Assembly (NCBI RefSeq): GCF_025567625.1
Contig: NZ_JAOQJC010000022.1
Coordinates: 59,312-123,311 of the forward strand
Length of the DNA stretch: 64,000 nucleotides
Direction of reading: 5' to 3'
Source of the DNA: Paenibacillus sp. J5C2022
GTDB lineage: Bacteria > Bacillota > Bacilli > Paenibacillales > Paenibacillaceae
Under the pieces are notes generated by a model, which was not told the DNA's origin, ran no database searches, and was given only the letters and a program-made list of their open reading frames with translations. This document shows, one piece after another, positions 17,365 to 26,331 of the stretch; position 1 is the first letter of the stretch, and the number at the start of each line of letters is the position of its first letter. The position numbers and the translations under genes are program-made.

Positions 17365-17886
17365 TTATAGATATTTCTCCATCCGGATATCGGACCACAT
17401 GCGGTCTTGCCAGTAGGTGAAATCTGGAATATGGCCAATCTCCTCGTAGCCCAGCTTCCGATACAGCTTCCTGGCTTGACTGTTGAATTCGAACACGCCC
17501 AGTTCAATCCGGCGAAGCCCCTCCGCCTTGATTTGCTGCTCCAAATAACGAAGCGCCTCGCCGCCGATTCCTTTGCCACGGCCTTCCGGCTCTCCAATGG
17601 TAATGCCGATCCAGGCAGTTCCCTCTTCTTTTTTGTAGAGATGTCCAGGATCGATCATGTAGTTCATCTCGCCAACCAATACATTGTCCGAGTAAATCAA
17701 GTAGATATGATGAGCTTGCAGGCGTTCTGCCAACTCTTCTTGCGTCACGATCCGCAGCTGCTCCAGCTCCGTCTTGCTCCGGTTGGGCCGGGTTAACGGG
17801 ACAAGTGCGGGATCAGTCTCCCAGCGGCTGAACACTTCGGCAAGCTCAGGTCCGGGATCGGCTAATTGGATATAATGAGTACTCAT
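17365..17886 (-). CDS. GNAT family N-acetyltransferase
   Basis: A 173-residue acetyl-CoA-dependent acetyltransferase. The acetyl-CoA binding motif is seen as IGEPEGRGKGIGGEALRYL (R/Q-x-x-G-x-G/A type), followed by RRIELGVFEFNSQARKLYRK typical of RimJ/RimL-like members. The acceptor is unknown; it could be an amine, antibiotic or protein N terminus. The ATG at 17886 has GAGGAG upstream. It is monocistronic. Confidence 0.88.
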   Translation of the reverse strand: MSTHYIQLADPGPELAEVFSRWETDPALVPLTRPNRSKTELEQLRIVTQEELAERLQAHHIYLIYSDNVLVGEMNYMIDPGHLYKKEEGTAWIGITIGEPEGRGKGIGGEALRYLEQQIKAEGLRRIELGVFEFNSQARKLYRKLGYEEIGHIPDFTYWQDRMWSDIRMEKYL

Positions 17887-18022
17887 GATGCGGTGCGCTC
17901 CTCTTCCGGTTCTGCATTCTTGTCTTTATCATACCCGTCCCCAAGCTTCCATTTCAACCTTCGCTCATAACGGCTACTGCTATCGCTATCCCTTGCAAGG
18001 ACAACGGCCTGTTCTCCGGCGG

Positions 18023-18685
18023 CTATTCGAGCTTCTTGACGCAGAACCACCAGTCGTAGCAACTCAGCTCGCCTTCTTGCGACTGCTTCAATCGCTCCTC
18101 GGCCTCCGGGATTGTACGCGGCGGCGGATAGATGAGATTGCTCCCGATCAGCTCGTTATGCGGCCAGTTCGCAGGCGATGCGGCATGCTGGGCATCCGTC
18201 ACCTGCAGAGCCTGCAAAGCGCGCAATATTTCATAGATGTTCCGCCCTACCGATTCCGGATAGGTCAGCATTAAGCGAATAATCCCTTCCGGATCGACAA
18301 TATAGACGCTGCGCACCGTCCGCGCTCCCATTGTGGGATGTATCATGCCGAGATGTTTGGCCAGCGTGCCGAGACCGTCCGCAATAATGGGGAATGTAAT
18401 CTGTACATCCAGATGATCCCTTATCCATTCCACCCATTTGATGTGACTGAATACCTGTTCAACCGACAAGCCGATCAATGCGGTATTCAGCTTTTGAAAT
18501 TCAGGCATCAGCTTTTGAAAGGCGACGAATTCCGTTGTACATACAGGCGTGAAGTCGCCCGGGTGGCTGAATAGAATAAACCAACGCCCTTTATAAGCGT
18601 CAGGCAGCACAAGATCGCCATACGTCGTATGGACGAACGATTTCGGAAAATGGTCGCCAATGAAAGGCACACGTTCTTCTGTCAT
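18023..18685 (-). CDS. Peroxiredoxin of the Prx6 (1-Cys) group
   Basis: A 220-residue thiol peroxidase that reduces hydrogen peroxide and organic peroxides. The peroxidatic cysteine is Cys49 in PGDFTPVCTTEF. The length and long C-terminal extension (IYPPPRTIPEAEERL) are those of the Prx6 subfamily rather than AhpC. Two further cysteines sit in CYDWWFC near the end (about 209 and 215), an arrangement known from archaeal-type Prx6 enzymes where they can act in resolving the disulfide. The ATG has GGGAGG upstream. It is cytoplasmic and monocistronic; the 134-bp gap to the GNAT gene shows nothing else. Confidence 0.92.
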   Translation of the reverse strand: MTEERVPFIGDHFPKSFVHTTYGDLVLPDAYKGRWFILFSHPGDFTPVCTTEFVAFQKLMPEFQKLNTALIGLSVEQVFSHIKWVEWIRDHLDVQITFPIIADGLGTLAKHLGMIHPTMGARTVRSVYIVDPEGIIRLMLTYPESVGRNIYEILRALQALQVTDAQHAASPANWPHNELIGSNLIYPPPRTIPEAEERLKQSQEGELSCYDWWFCVKKLE

Positions 18686-18819
18686 GTGGACTTTACCTCC
18701 CGTTCTTCATTGCTCCATCCTATTCAAAGACATCCGCCCAGAAACGTTGTCCTGCCTACTTTTCAATTCTGCTATACTTGGCACATAGGGGTTAGTCGGA
18801 ACATAAGGAGGGGCAGCTA

Positions 18820-19695
18820 ATGATTAAACCGGGAGAAGTCATGCGCGCGCTCAACAAATTGAACTTCCATATCGTGCTGGCCGGTCATAAGAAACAAGAC
18901 CCGGGCTGGAGCAACGGTCCGTTCACGCACCGATTTCACAGCTTGTGGCTTATTGCCAAGGGCAAGGGAACGTTCACGCTGGACGGCACTGCTCACGCTG
19001 CGGAGTCGGGAAAGCTGTTCGCCATCGCGCCGGGAATGGTCATTGAACGCAGAGCGGAAGGCGACACACCGCTGGAATTCTTCTTCATCCGCTTCCAGCA
19101 TACGTTATCCTATTATGAAGACGGCCGGTGGCAAGCCGGAGACAGTCGCGGGAGCGGAGATGACGCTGAGACGCCTGCCTTCCCGTTATCGGGCTGTTAC
19201 TCCATCCAGAATCCGCTGCCGATCCTTCATCACGGAGAGCAACTGTGCGGACTGATCAAGAGGCGCGGCCAAATCGTGCTTATGCGGCAACGCATTCTAT
19301 TCCTGGATATGCTGACCCATATCGTCTCCGATCTGCGATCCCAGATCGTCACCGGACATACGAACACTGTCATTGAGAAAACGATCGATTATATGGTTCA
19401 TCATTATCACGAAAGCATCTCTGTGGAGGAGCTGGCCCAAATGGCCGGCCTGAGTCCCAGCCACTATTCCAGACTGTTCAAAAAGTATACGGGATACAGC
19501 CCGATCCATTATTTGACGCAAATCCGGATGGACCGGGCCAAGGAGCTGCTCGTTCTGTCCGACTACAAGCTGAAAGCGATCGCACAGAGCATCGGCTACA
19601 GCGATGAGCTATACTTCAGCCGCCTGTTCAAAAAAAACGTCGGTTCTGCCCCTTCCCAATATGCGATACAGCATAAAACGGCTCCGAAACCGTAA
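18820..19695 (+). CDS. AraC family transcriptional regulator
   Basis: A 291-residue regulator with an N-terminal cupin-like sensor (residues about 20-110) and a C-terminal AraC helix-turn-helix pair (ESISVEELAQMAGLSPSHYS, then AIAQSIGYSDELYFSRLFKK). The ATG at 18820 is preceded by AAGGAGGGG. It is divergent from the peroxiredoxin gene (134-bp gap), so joint control is possible but unproven. Its stop codon lies inside the terminator hairpin shared with the convergent bmrD-like gene. Confidence 0.88.
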   Translation: MIKPGEVMRALNKLNFHIVLAGHKKQDPGWSNGPFTHRFHSLWLIAKGKGTFTLDGTAHAAESGKLFAIAPGMVIERRAEGDTPLEFFFIRFQHTLSYYEDGRWQAGDSRGSGDDAETPAFPLSGCYSIQNPLPILHHGEQLCGLIKRRGQIVLMRQRILFLDMLTHIVSDLRSQIVTGHTNTVIEKTIDYMVHHYHESISVEELAQMAGLSPSHYSRLFKKYTGYSPIHYLTQIRMDRAKELLVLSDYKLKAIAQSIGYSDELYFSRLFKKNVGSAPSQYAIQHKTAPKP

Positions 19696-19708
19696 CGGTT
19701 CCGGAGCC
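19680..19708. terminator. Hairpin between the convergent AraC and bmrD-like genes
   Basis: GGCTCCGAAACCG and CGGTTCCGGAGCC pair with one mismatch around a TAA loop that is the AraC stop codon. On the minus strand a GTTTTA tail follows, so it suits the leftward exporter operon. Confidence 0.7.
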
Positions 19709-19753
19709 AATTGGACTTCCCTCGACTTCATTGACACTATGCACCGGCCCCGC

Positions 19754-21892
19754 TCAAGCATGGCTGGTATGCATTCGCTGATCTTGATGATGCTCCGATT
19801 GCCGTTCCCCGCTCTGAAGCTCATACAGCTTGCGATATATGCCGCGTCGGCTCATAAGCGCCTCGTGGTTGCCCATCTCCTGTATGCGTCCCTTGTGCAT
19901 GACGATAATGCGGTCGGCATGACGGATCGTGGAGAGACGGTGGGCGACGATCAGCGTCGTGCGGCCTTGCGACATGCGCATTAATCCGCGCTGCAGCGCC
20001 ATCTCCGTCTCCGTGTCCACATGGGCCGTCGCCTCGTCAAGCACGAGTATATCGGGATTGCTGACGTAGACGCGCAAGAAGGCGATCAACTGCTGCTGCC
20101 CGGACGACAAGCCGATGCCTTGTTCGCCAAGCCGCGTCTGGAACCCTTCCGGCAGCCTGGCAATGAAGTCCTCCATATCCAGCTCCGCTGCCGCCCGGCG
20201 AATCGCCTCATCGCTTATTCCGCTGCGGTTCATCCGAATGTTGTCATATACATTGCCGGTGAAGATGAACGGGTCCTGCTGAATGATGCCGATCGATGTG
20301 CGAAGCTGCTCCAGATCGATATTCTTAAGCTCATGGCCATCCAGGCGCAAGCTCCCCTTCTGCACGTCGTAGAAGCGATTAATCAAGCCGATAATGGAAC
20401 TCTTCCCCGCTCCCGTCGCCCCGACGAAAGCAATCGTCTCTCCTGGCATGACGTCGAAGCTGATATCCTGCAGCACCCATTCCTTCTCTTCATAAGCGAA
20501 CCAGACGCGATCGAACGATATCGTTCCCTGCAGCGGCTTCGACAGCTTCACCGCCGACTCCCTGTTCCGGATAAGCGGCTTCTCGTCCAGCAGCTCGAAG
20601 ATGCGCTCGGCGGAAGCAAGCGCCGTCTGAATCTGCGTGTAACGGTCCGCCAGCGACATGAGCGGCTGGAAAAACTGGCGCACATACGTGGTGAACGCGT
20701 ACACGACCCCGAAGGTGACACCCGCGGCCATGACCGAGCCGCCGCCGTACCAGACGACCAAGGCCAGCGCAAGATTGCCGAAGAAGCCGATCATGGGATT
20801 GAAGATGGAATTGCTCGTCATCGCTTTCATAACCGCCAGATAATGATCATTGTTCAGCTTCTTGAACTCCTCCAACTGCTTCTTCTCGCGGGTGAACATC
20901 TGCACGACAACCATTCCGCTGAGGCTTTCCGCCAGAAAGGAATTCAGCCGAGACAGCTTGGCGCGTGCCGAACGCTGGGCTTCCCTGATGACACCTTTGA
21001 AAAAATAGGTAGCGACTACCATAATGGGGATGACGGCGAAGGATACAAGCGCCAGCTCAATGTCCAAATAGATCATGACCGCCGCTATTCCGAGCAATAG
21101 CAATATCTCCTTAGCCATGTTAACAATGACCTGCGAGCATAGCTGGTTGACCGCTTCCACATCGTGAGCGACACGGGTGACGAGCCTGCCGACGGGGTTG
21201 CGGTCGTAGAAAGAGGTCTGCAGCCTGGTCAGGTGCCGGAACATCGCCATCCGGATATCATGAATAATGCGCTGACCCGTCATCTGCAGCAGATTGGACT
21301 GCCAGTACGTGAACAAGCCCGCTACGGCTACATTCAGCAGGAACAGAGCGGCGATCGTGATGAAGCCCGGAACATCCTGCTTGCGGAAAGCGTCAACCTC
21401 GTCCTTCGACAAACGCTTCCCCTGCCATGTCCTCGCTTCAGATCGGGCAGTAACGGCGCTTCCCTCCCCGTCCGCTTGCAGAGTCAGCTGTTCCCTGTTC
21501 TCCACCCAGCCATCCAGCAAGTAGTATTGTCCCTCGAATGCGATAATTTGCGCCGAATGCGTATCCGCCGGCCAGGTGCCGGCTTCTCTATTCACGCGAT
21601 AATAAGTCATTCCTTCCAATTGAACCGGCTTTTCTTGCACTGATGATTGGAGATCCGGCTGATGCGCCGCGTCCCCGGCAATCGCAACCATCGGTTTAAA
21701 AATGCCGTTAATCCGGTCGTCGATCGCCATCTTCACAATAAGAGGCTGTGTAACCGCCGCGACGGCTATCAGCCAGGCGAATAGAAATGAAAGCGCTATA
21801 CTCTTCCAATAAGGGATCGCGAACCGCAGCATTTTGCCCCACAGCTGCTTGTCGTTCACTTGCTTCAACTGCCGTTCGGCATGAATGTCCAT
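19754..21892 (-). CDS. bmrD: ABC exporter half-transporter, BmrD/YheH-like
   Basis: A 712-residue fused TMD-NBD protein. Six TM helices are present, with an extra ~120-residue insert between TM1 and TM2 (about residues 55-175), a hallmark of BmrD/YheH that explains its length. The NBD has Walker A VGATGAGKSS, an unusual signature LSSGQQQL, and Walker B ILVLDEATAHVD with a catalytic Glu. It starts 1 base after the bmrC-like stop with GGGGGAT as ribosome binding site. The two form a heterodimeric multidrug exporter in the membrane. In Bacillus subtilis BmrCD is induced by ribosome-targeting antibiotics; no such leader is evident here. Confidence 0.88.
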   Translation of the reverse strand: MDIHAERQLKQVNDKQLWGKMLRFAIPYWKSIALSFLFAWLIAVAAVTQPLIVKMAIDDRINGIFKPMVAIAGDAAHQPDLQSSVQEKPVQLEGMTYYRVNREAGTWPADTHSAQIIAFEGQYYLLDGWVENREQLTLQADGEGSAVTARSEARTWQGKRLSKDEVDAFRKQDVPGFITIAALFLLNVAVAGLFTYWQSNLLQMTGQRIIHDIRMAMFRHLTRLQTSFYDRNPVGRLVTRVAHDVEAVNQLCSQVIVNMAKEILLLLGIAAVMIYLDIELALVSFAVIPIMVVATYFFKGVIREAQRSARAKLSRLNSFLAESLSGMVVVQMFTREKKQLEEFKKLNNDHYLAVMKAMTSNSIFNPMIGFFGNLALALVVWYGGGSVMAAGVTFGVVYAFTTYVRQFFQPLMSLADRYTQIQTALASAERIFELLDEKPLIRNRESAVKLSKPLQGTISFDRVWFAYEEKEWVLQDISFDVMPGETIAFVGATGAGKSSIIGLINRFYDVQKGSLRLDGHELKNIDLEQLRTSIGIIQQDPFIFTGNVYDNIRMNRSGISDEAIRRAAAELDMEDFIARLPEGFQTRLGEQGIGLSSGQQQLIAFLRVYVSNPDILVLDEATAHVDTETEMALQRGLMRMSQGRTTLIVAHRLSTIRHADRIIVMHKGRIQEMGNHEALMSRRGIYRKLYELQSGERQSEHHQDQRMHTSHA

Positions 21893-21893
21893 C

Positions 21894-23642
21894 TTATCCC
21901 CCCATCTCGCGGTTCATCGTCTGCATATCGTAGATGGAAGCGTAGATGCCCCCAAGCCGCATAAGAGATTGATGATTCCCGCGTTCCACGATACGACCCT
22001 GATCCATCACGATAATCTGGTCGGCATGCCGGATAGCTGATAGACGATGACTCGTAATGATCGTCGTTCTTCCCCTCATAACCGCCTTCAGCCCGTTTAA
22101 TATGTGCTCTTCCGTCTCCGCATCCACAGCCGACAAGCTGTCGTCGAATACAAGTATCGACGGTTTTTTGATAAGCGCTCTTGCCATGCTTACCCGCTGC
22201 CGTTGACCGCCGGACAACGAGACGCCGCGTTCGCCCAGCGAGGTGTCAAATTTCCTGGGAAATGCAATGATATTGTCATGCACCTGCGCGACTTTCGCCG
22301 CTTCCTCAATCTGCTCGCTCGTATAGCCGTTAGGATGAAAGGCAATATTGTTGCCTATTGTCGTCGAGAACAGCATATGCTCCTGCGGCACGAAGCCGAC
22401 GGACTCGCGAAGCTGCTGCAGCGGTATCGTCCCGATCTCTCTATCGTCTATGAATACCGTCCCTTGCGGCGGATTGTACAAGCGCAGCAGCAGCTGGACA
22501 AGCGTCGTCTTGCCGCTGCCGACCTTGCCCACAATCGCGAGGGAGCTCCCTTGCGGAACGGTGAGCGTAATATCGTTCAAAGTCAATTGCTGCTGATCGG
22601 GATATCGGAAGCTCAGGTTCCGAAATTCCAGCTTGCCTCCTATGCCCCCGGCTACCGGCTCAACATCTTCGTCATCCGATACAGCAGGCTCTGTGCTTAA
22701 AATATGGCGCAGCCGGATATCGACCGCTCTTCCCCGCTGGAACGTGTTGATAACCTTCCCCAAATTCTCGACGGGTACAATCAGCATCGTCAAATAAGTG
22801 TTGAAAGCAACAAAATCGCCCAGGCTGATGCCGCCCCTCAAGACGAGCATCCCGCCGAATACAACCGACAACAAATAACTTACGCCGACAATAACTTGGC
22901 TGAGTGAGGAAAAAGAAGAATTGGAGCGAATGAGCTGATCGTTCATCTCCATATTATGACAGCTGTCCTCCTCGAACTTGTTCAGCTCGGACTTCTCCTG
23001 CGCGTAAGCCTTGACGACTCGAATGCCCGCGCAGAACTCCTGCACCCGGCTAGTCAGCTGTCCGATCGCTTCCTGCACATGCGTCGTTCTCTGCTGAATG
23101 CGATAGCGGAAGCGGTAGGCCAGATACGTAAGAGCCGGAAGCGGCAATAGCACGAGAAGCGTCAAGCCGATATGAATCGTTCCGGCCATAGCGATAAGCG
23201 CCACGCCAATAAGAACAGCCGCTTCGATCGTCATAAATACGCCCATTGTGCCTACTTCCCTCATGACATTAATGTCATTAACGGCATGGGCCATCAAATC
23301 CCCGATCCGCTGGCGGTTGAAATATTCGCTAGACAACCCTTCCCACTTGGCGAACAGGTCGTTGCGCAGCTTCCTCTCCTGCTCCCTCGCCAGACCGAAC
23401 AGCTTGATGCGTCCCGCCGAGCGGAAGAATGCGGCCAGCAGCCCGATCGCCACGATCCACAGCGCCATGGCAATAATCTCTTTCGCGGTTAGAGTCAACG
23501 TCTGCAAGCCGTCTGTGAAATGTCCCAGAAGCTGCGGAATAACTAACAGGAGCAGACAAGATATGGATAATAATGCTGCACCAATAGCGTATCTTAGCTT
23601 GTGCCCCATCACATGCTGCTTAAATAACGGCTCTATTTTCAC
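21894..23642 (-). CDS. bmrC: ABC exporter half-transporter, BmrC/YheI-like
   Basis: A 582-residue TMD-NBD protein of the length expected for BmrC/YheI. The NBD has Walker A VGKVGSGKTT, the signature LSGGQRQR, and Walker B ILVFDDSLSAVD in which Asp replaces the catalytic Glu. With BmrD's non-canonical signature this gives one degenerate and one active ATP site, the known asymmetry of this heterodimer family. The start is a GTG at 23642 with AAGGGGGCG upstream. First gene of the bmrCD operon. The ~700-bp upstream gap holds a 12-bp tandem repeat and no clear leader-peptide gene. Confidence 0.88.
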   Translation of the reverse strand: MKIEPLFKQHVMGHKLRYAIGAALLSISCLLLLVIPQLLGHFTDGLQTLTLTAKEIIAMALWIVAIGLLAAFFRSAGRIKLFGLAREQERKLRNDLFAKWEGLSSEYFNRQRIGDLMAHAVNDINVMREVGTMGVFMTIEAAVLIGVALIAMAGTIHIGLTLLVLLPLPALTYLAYRFRYRIQQRTTHVQEAIGQLTSRVQEFCAGIRVVKAYAQEKSELNKFEEDSCHNMEMNDQLIRSNSSFSSLSQVIVGVSYLLSVVFGGMLVLRGGISLGDFVAFNTYLTMLIVPVENLGKVINTFQRGRAVDIRLRHILSTEPAVSDDEDVEPVAGGIGGKLEFRNLSFRYPDQQQLTLNDITLTVPQGSSLAIVGKVGSGKTTLVQLLLRLYNPPQGTVFIDDREIGTIPLQQLRESVGFVPQEHMLFSTTIGNNIAFHPNGYTSEQIEEAAKVAQVHDNIIAFPRKFDTSLGERGVSLSGGQRQRVSMARALIKKPSILVFDDSLSAVDAETEEHILNGLKAVMRGRTTIITSHRLSAIRHADQIIVMDQGRIVERGNHQSLMRLGGIYASIYDMQTMNREMGG

Positions 23643-23783
23643 GCTCTTATCGCCCCCTTTTTCGCTATAGGAATAAGTTTACTCCTCATCCGAGTGCAAT
23701 AATATGGATATTCAAGCTTACATTCATGGATTATTCTGCTCATAGTTGATCTACTGTCGATTAGCTGTGAGCAGCAGCTTCTA

Positions 23784-24000
23784 ACGGTTGCTATTACGGT
23801 TGCTATTGCGGTTGCTATTGCGGTTGCTATTACGGTTGCTATTGCGGTTGCTATTACGGTTGCTATTACGGTTGCTATTGCGGTTGCTATTGCGGTTGCT
23901 ATTGCGGTTGCTATTGCGGTTGCTATTACGGTTGCTATTGCGGTTGCTATTGCGGTTGCTATTGCGGTTGCTATTGCGGTTGCTGTAACGGCTGCTCTAT
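23784..24000. repeat. 12-bp tandem repeat, about 18 copies
   Basis: The unit is (A/G)CGGTTGCTATT, with only the A/G position varying between copies, running from 23784 to about 23990 and then decaying. It lies between the bmrC start and the divergent SLH-collagen gene. Both strands stay open in some frames (LLR repeats on plus, IAT repeats on minus), but these are artefacts of a 12-bp period. The rest of the 698-bp gap holds no recognised gene. Confidence 0.9.
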
Positions 24001-24340
24001 CTGTCGTCACCCTATCGCTTGCTCTAACGGTTGCTATCATCGCTATTATTGATATTCGAGATGTCATTCATTTCTAGCGGTCGCTACAGAGCTTATTTCA
24101 CAAATTCATGCCGAATTGTAGGCTTTTCGCGAAAATAGCGTCACCTGCGTCCGTTAGACATTTCATCCCCCCATCTTCATTGACATAGCCTCTCTCGCAT
24201 CCGTTAGTTTCTTTTCAACGACATATAACGATACGAATAGTCCGATAGACTGGATTTGTTCAGTAGATTTTAAGCGATACCTGTCAGAATAAAGCAGTGA
24301 TTGTCATATTGTGTTGCAAAATTGAGAGGAGAGAGAAAGA

Positions 24341-26317
24341 ATGCAAAAATGGATAAGAAATTCATCCATCGCTTCACTGGCTATCGTATCGCTTACGCCG
24401 GGAGCGCAGTTAGCGCTCGCCGCTAACGATATTTTCAAGGATACGACGGATGTTCAGTGGGCGAAGAAATCAATCGAGAAGCTTGCGCTATTGGATATTG
24501 TGACGGGCGTAGGCAACGATTCGTACAAACCGAATCAGCAGGTCACCCATCAGGAAGCGATTAAAATGGTTGTACAGCTGCTTGGATTGCAAGCAGGAGA
24601 GACGTCCCAGGAAGAAAATACCGACGCATTGCAAGCGGACACATGGGCCAAGCCGTTCATCGCTATCGCTACCGAGCATGGCTTGCTTAACGCCGACGAA
24701 GAGCAACAAGCGGATACGGAAGTATGGGGGAAACAAGCCGCAAGCAGAGAGTGGATCGCCCGGCTTCTTATCCGTGCAATCGGCATTGATGCGGACGCAG
24801 AGGCATCGGCACAGTTCTCCGACATTGACGAAGCCGCTCCCGAACTGAGGAACTACATCGTCACAGCGGCTAAATATCAGATTATTACCGGTTACCCTGA
24901 AGGTACGTTCCTTCCACAGCAAGCTGTAACGCGCGCCCAAATCGCCGTTATGCTTAATCGCATTATTCCTTATATCATTCAAAATGAGAACGGTGAAGAC
25001 TCTGGCTTAAGCAACGCTATGGCCATCGGAGTTATCTCATCTGTCGATGCACGCGGCATTACGTTAAGCCATGGAAGCATGACAAGTACATATCAAGTGA
25101 CGGACGACACCATGATTTACATGTCCGATTCGTCCCAGCAACTGGCCAAGGATGCGCTTGCAGCCGATCAGAAGGTATCGATCATTCACCAGGACAATCA
25201 GGCCCGGCTAATTGAAATTATCCCCTTCCTCATCCAAGGAGAGGTTGGCCCGGAAGGACCGAAAGGAGCGACGGGACCTCAAGGCGCGACTGGTGCGACT
25301 GGCGCGACTGGCGAAATGGGCATGCAAGGGTCGCAAGGTGTTCAAGGGGCTAAGGGAGAGCAAGGCATTCAAGGAGCAACTGGAGCAACCGGTGCAACTG
25401 GCGCACAAGGTGAGCAGGGCATTCAAGGCGAGCAAGGCATTCAAGGGCCGGCTGGGGCGACTGGGGCGACTGGGGCAACCGGTGCGACTGGAGCGCAAGG
25501 TGAGCAGGGCATTCAAGGGCCGGATGGCGCTACTGGCGCGCAAGGTATTCAAGGGCAGACCGGCGCTACTGGCGCGCAAGGTATTCAAGGGCAGACCGGC
25601 GCCACTGGCGCACAAGGCATTACTGGGCCGACTGGCACTACTGGCGCACAGGGTATTCAAGGACAGACTGGCGCAACAGGTGCGCAAGGCGTGAACGGCG
25701 CCACTGGTGCACAAGGCGAGCAAGGTGTTACTGGGCCGACTGGCGCTACTGGAGCTCAAGGTATTCAAGGGCAGACCGGTGCCACTGGTGCGCAAGGCAT
25801 TACTGGGCCGACCGGCGCTACTGGCGCGCAGGGTATTCAAGGACAGACTGGCGCAACAGGTGCGCAAGGTGTTACTGGCGCTACTGGAGCGGCAGGAACC
25901 AGCGAAATTTCAGCCGCCGGCTATATCTATCAGATGGCAACTATAGCGGATGCTACTGTTGTAGGAGGAGCAGATGTCCCGTTAAGCAATAACGGCCCTT
26001 TGAAATCCATTTTTCATACGGCTGGCACCACTACCATCACAGTCCCTGAGACAGGCGTCTATAAAATCAGCTATTCCATTTCATATACCGCAGGAATCGG
26101 AGCAGCACTGGCGGTAGCCGTTAACGGAACGGTAGATACCTCCTCTAACATTTCCTTATTAACAAATGTTGGACAAACATCCGGATTCGTCTTGCTTCCG
26201 TTAACTGCAGGAGATGTCATTACATTGCGCAACAACTCGGCGGTTCCATTCACATTGAATCTTGCCCCGAGTGTAGGAGCTTCCATTATGGTCGAAAAGC
26301 TATTTAGCGGCATTTAA
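24341..26317 (+). CDS. Surface protein: SLH domains, collagen-like region and BclA-C-like head
   Basis: A 658-residue exported protein. A signal peptide (about residues 1-28, ending LALAAND) is followed by SLH-type segments (about 30-210; FKDTTDVQWAKKSIEKLALL and FSDIDEAAPELRNYIVTAAK) that bind the cell-wall polymer. After a beta-rich linker, about 70 Gly-X-X triplets follow (about 300-520, mostly GAT, GPT, GQT, GIQ). The last ~135 residues (from YIYQMATI) resemble the BclA C-terminal trimerisation head. The likely product is a wall-anchored trimeric collagen-like fibre, with many threonines available for O-glycosylation. The ATG follows GAGAGGAGAG. The next gene starts 14 bases after the stop. 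Confidence 0.88.
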   Translation: MQKWIRNSSIASLAIVSLTPGAQLALAANDIFKDTTDVQWAKKSIEKLALLDIVTGVGNDSYKPNQQVTHQEAIKMVVQLLGLQAGETSQEENTDALQADTWAKPFIAIATEHGLLNADEEQQADTEVWGKQAASREWIARLLIRAIGIDADAEASAQFSDIDEAAPELRNYIVTAAKYQIITGYPEGTFLPQQAVTRAQIAVMLNRIIPYIIQNENGEDSGLSNAMAIGVISSVDARGITLSHGSMTSTYQVTDDTMIYMSDSSQQLAKDALAADQKVSIIHQDNQARLIEIIPFLIQGEVGPEGPKGATGPQGATGATGATGEMGMQGSQGVQGAKGEQGIQGATGATGATGAQGEQGIQGEQGIQGPAGATGATGATGATGAQGEQGIQGPDGATGAQGIQGQTGATGAQGIQGQTGATGAQGITGPTGTTGAQGIQGQTGATGAQGVNGATGAQGEQGVTGPTGATGAQGIQGQTGATGAQGITGPTGATGAQGIQGQTGATGAQGVTGATGAAGTSEISAAGYIYQMATIADATVVGGADVPLSNNGPLKSIFHTAGTTTITVPETGVYKISYSISYTAGIGAALAVAVNGTVDTSSNISLLTNVGQTSGFVLLPLTAGDVITLRNNSAVPFTLNLAPSVGASIMVEKLFSGI

Positions 26318-26331
26318 AGGGGGCGATAAGC

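Noticed and set aside
23639..24067. 142-codon ORF with IAT repeats upstream of bmrC
   Set aside because: It is the translation of a 12-bp microsatellite; no ribosome binding site and no family-like sequence.
25208..25867. 219-codon antisense ORF in the collagen region
   Set aside because: It is a shadow of the Gly-X-X codon pattern on the opposite strand.
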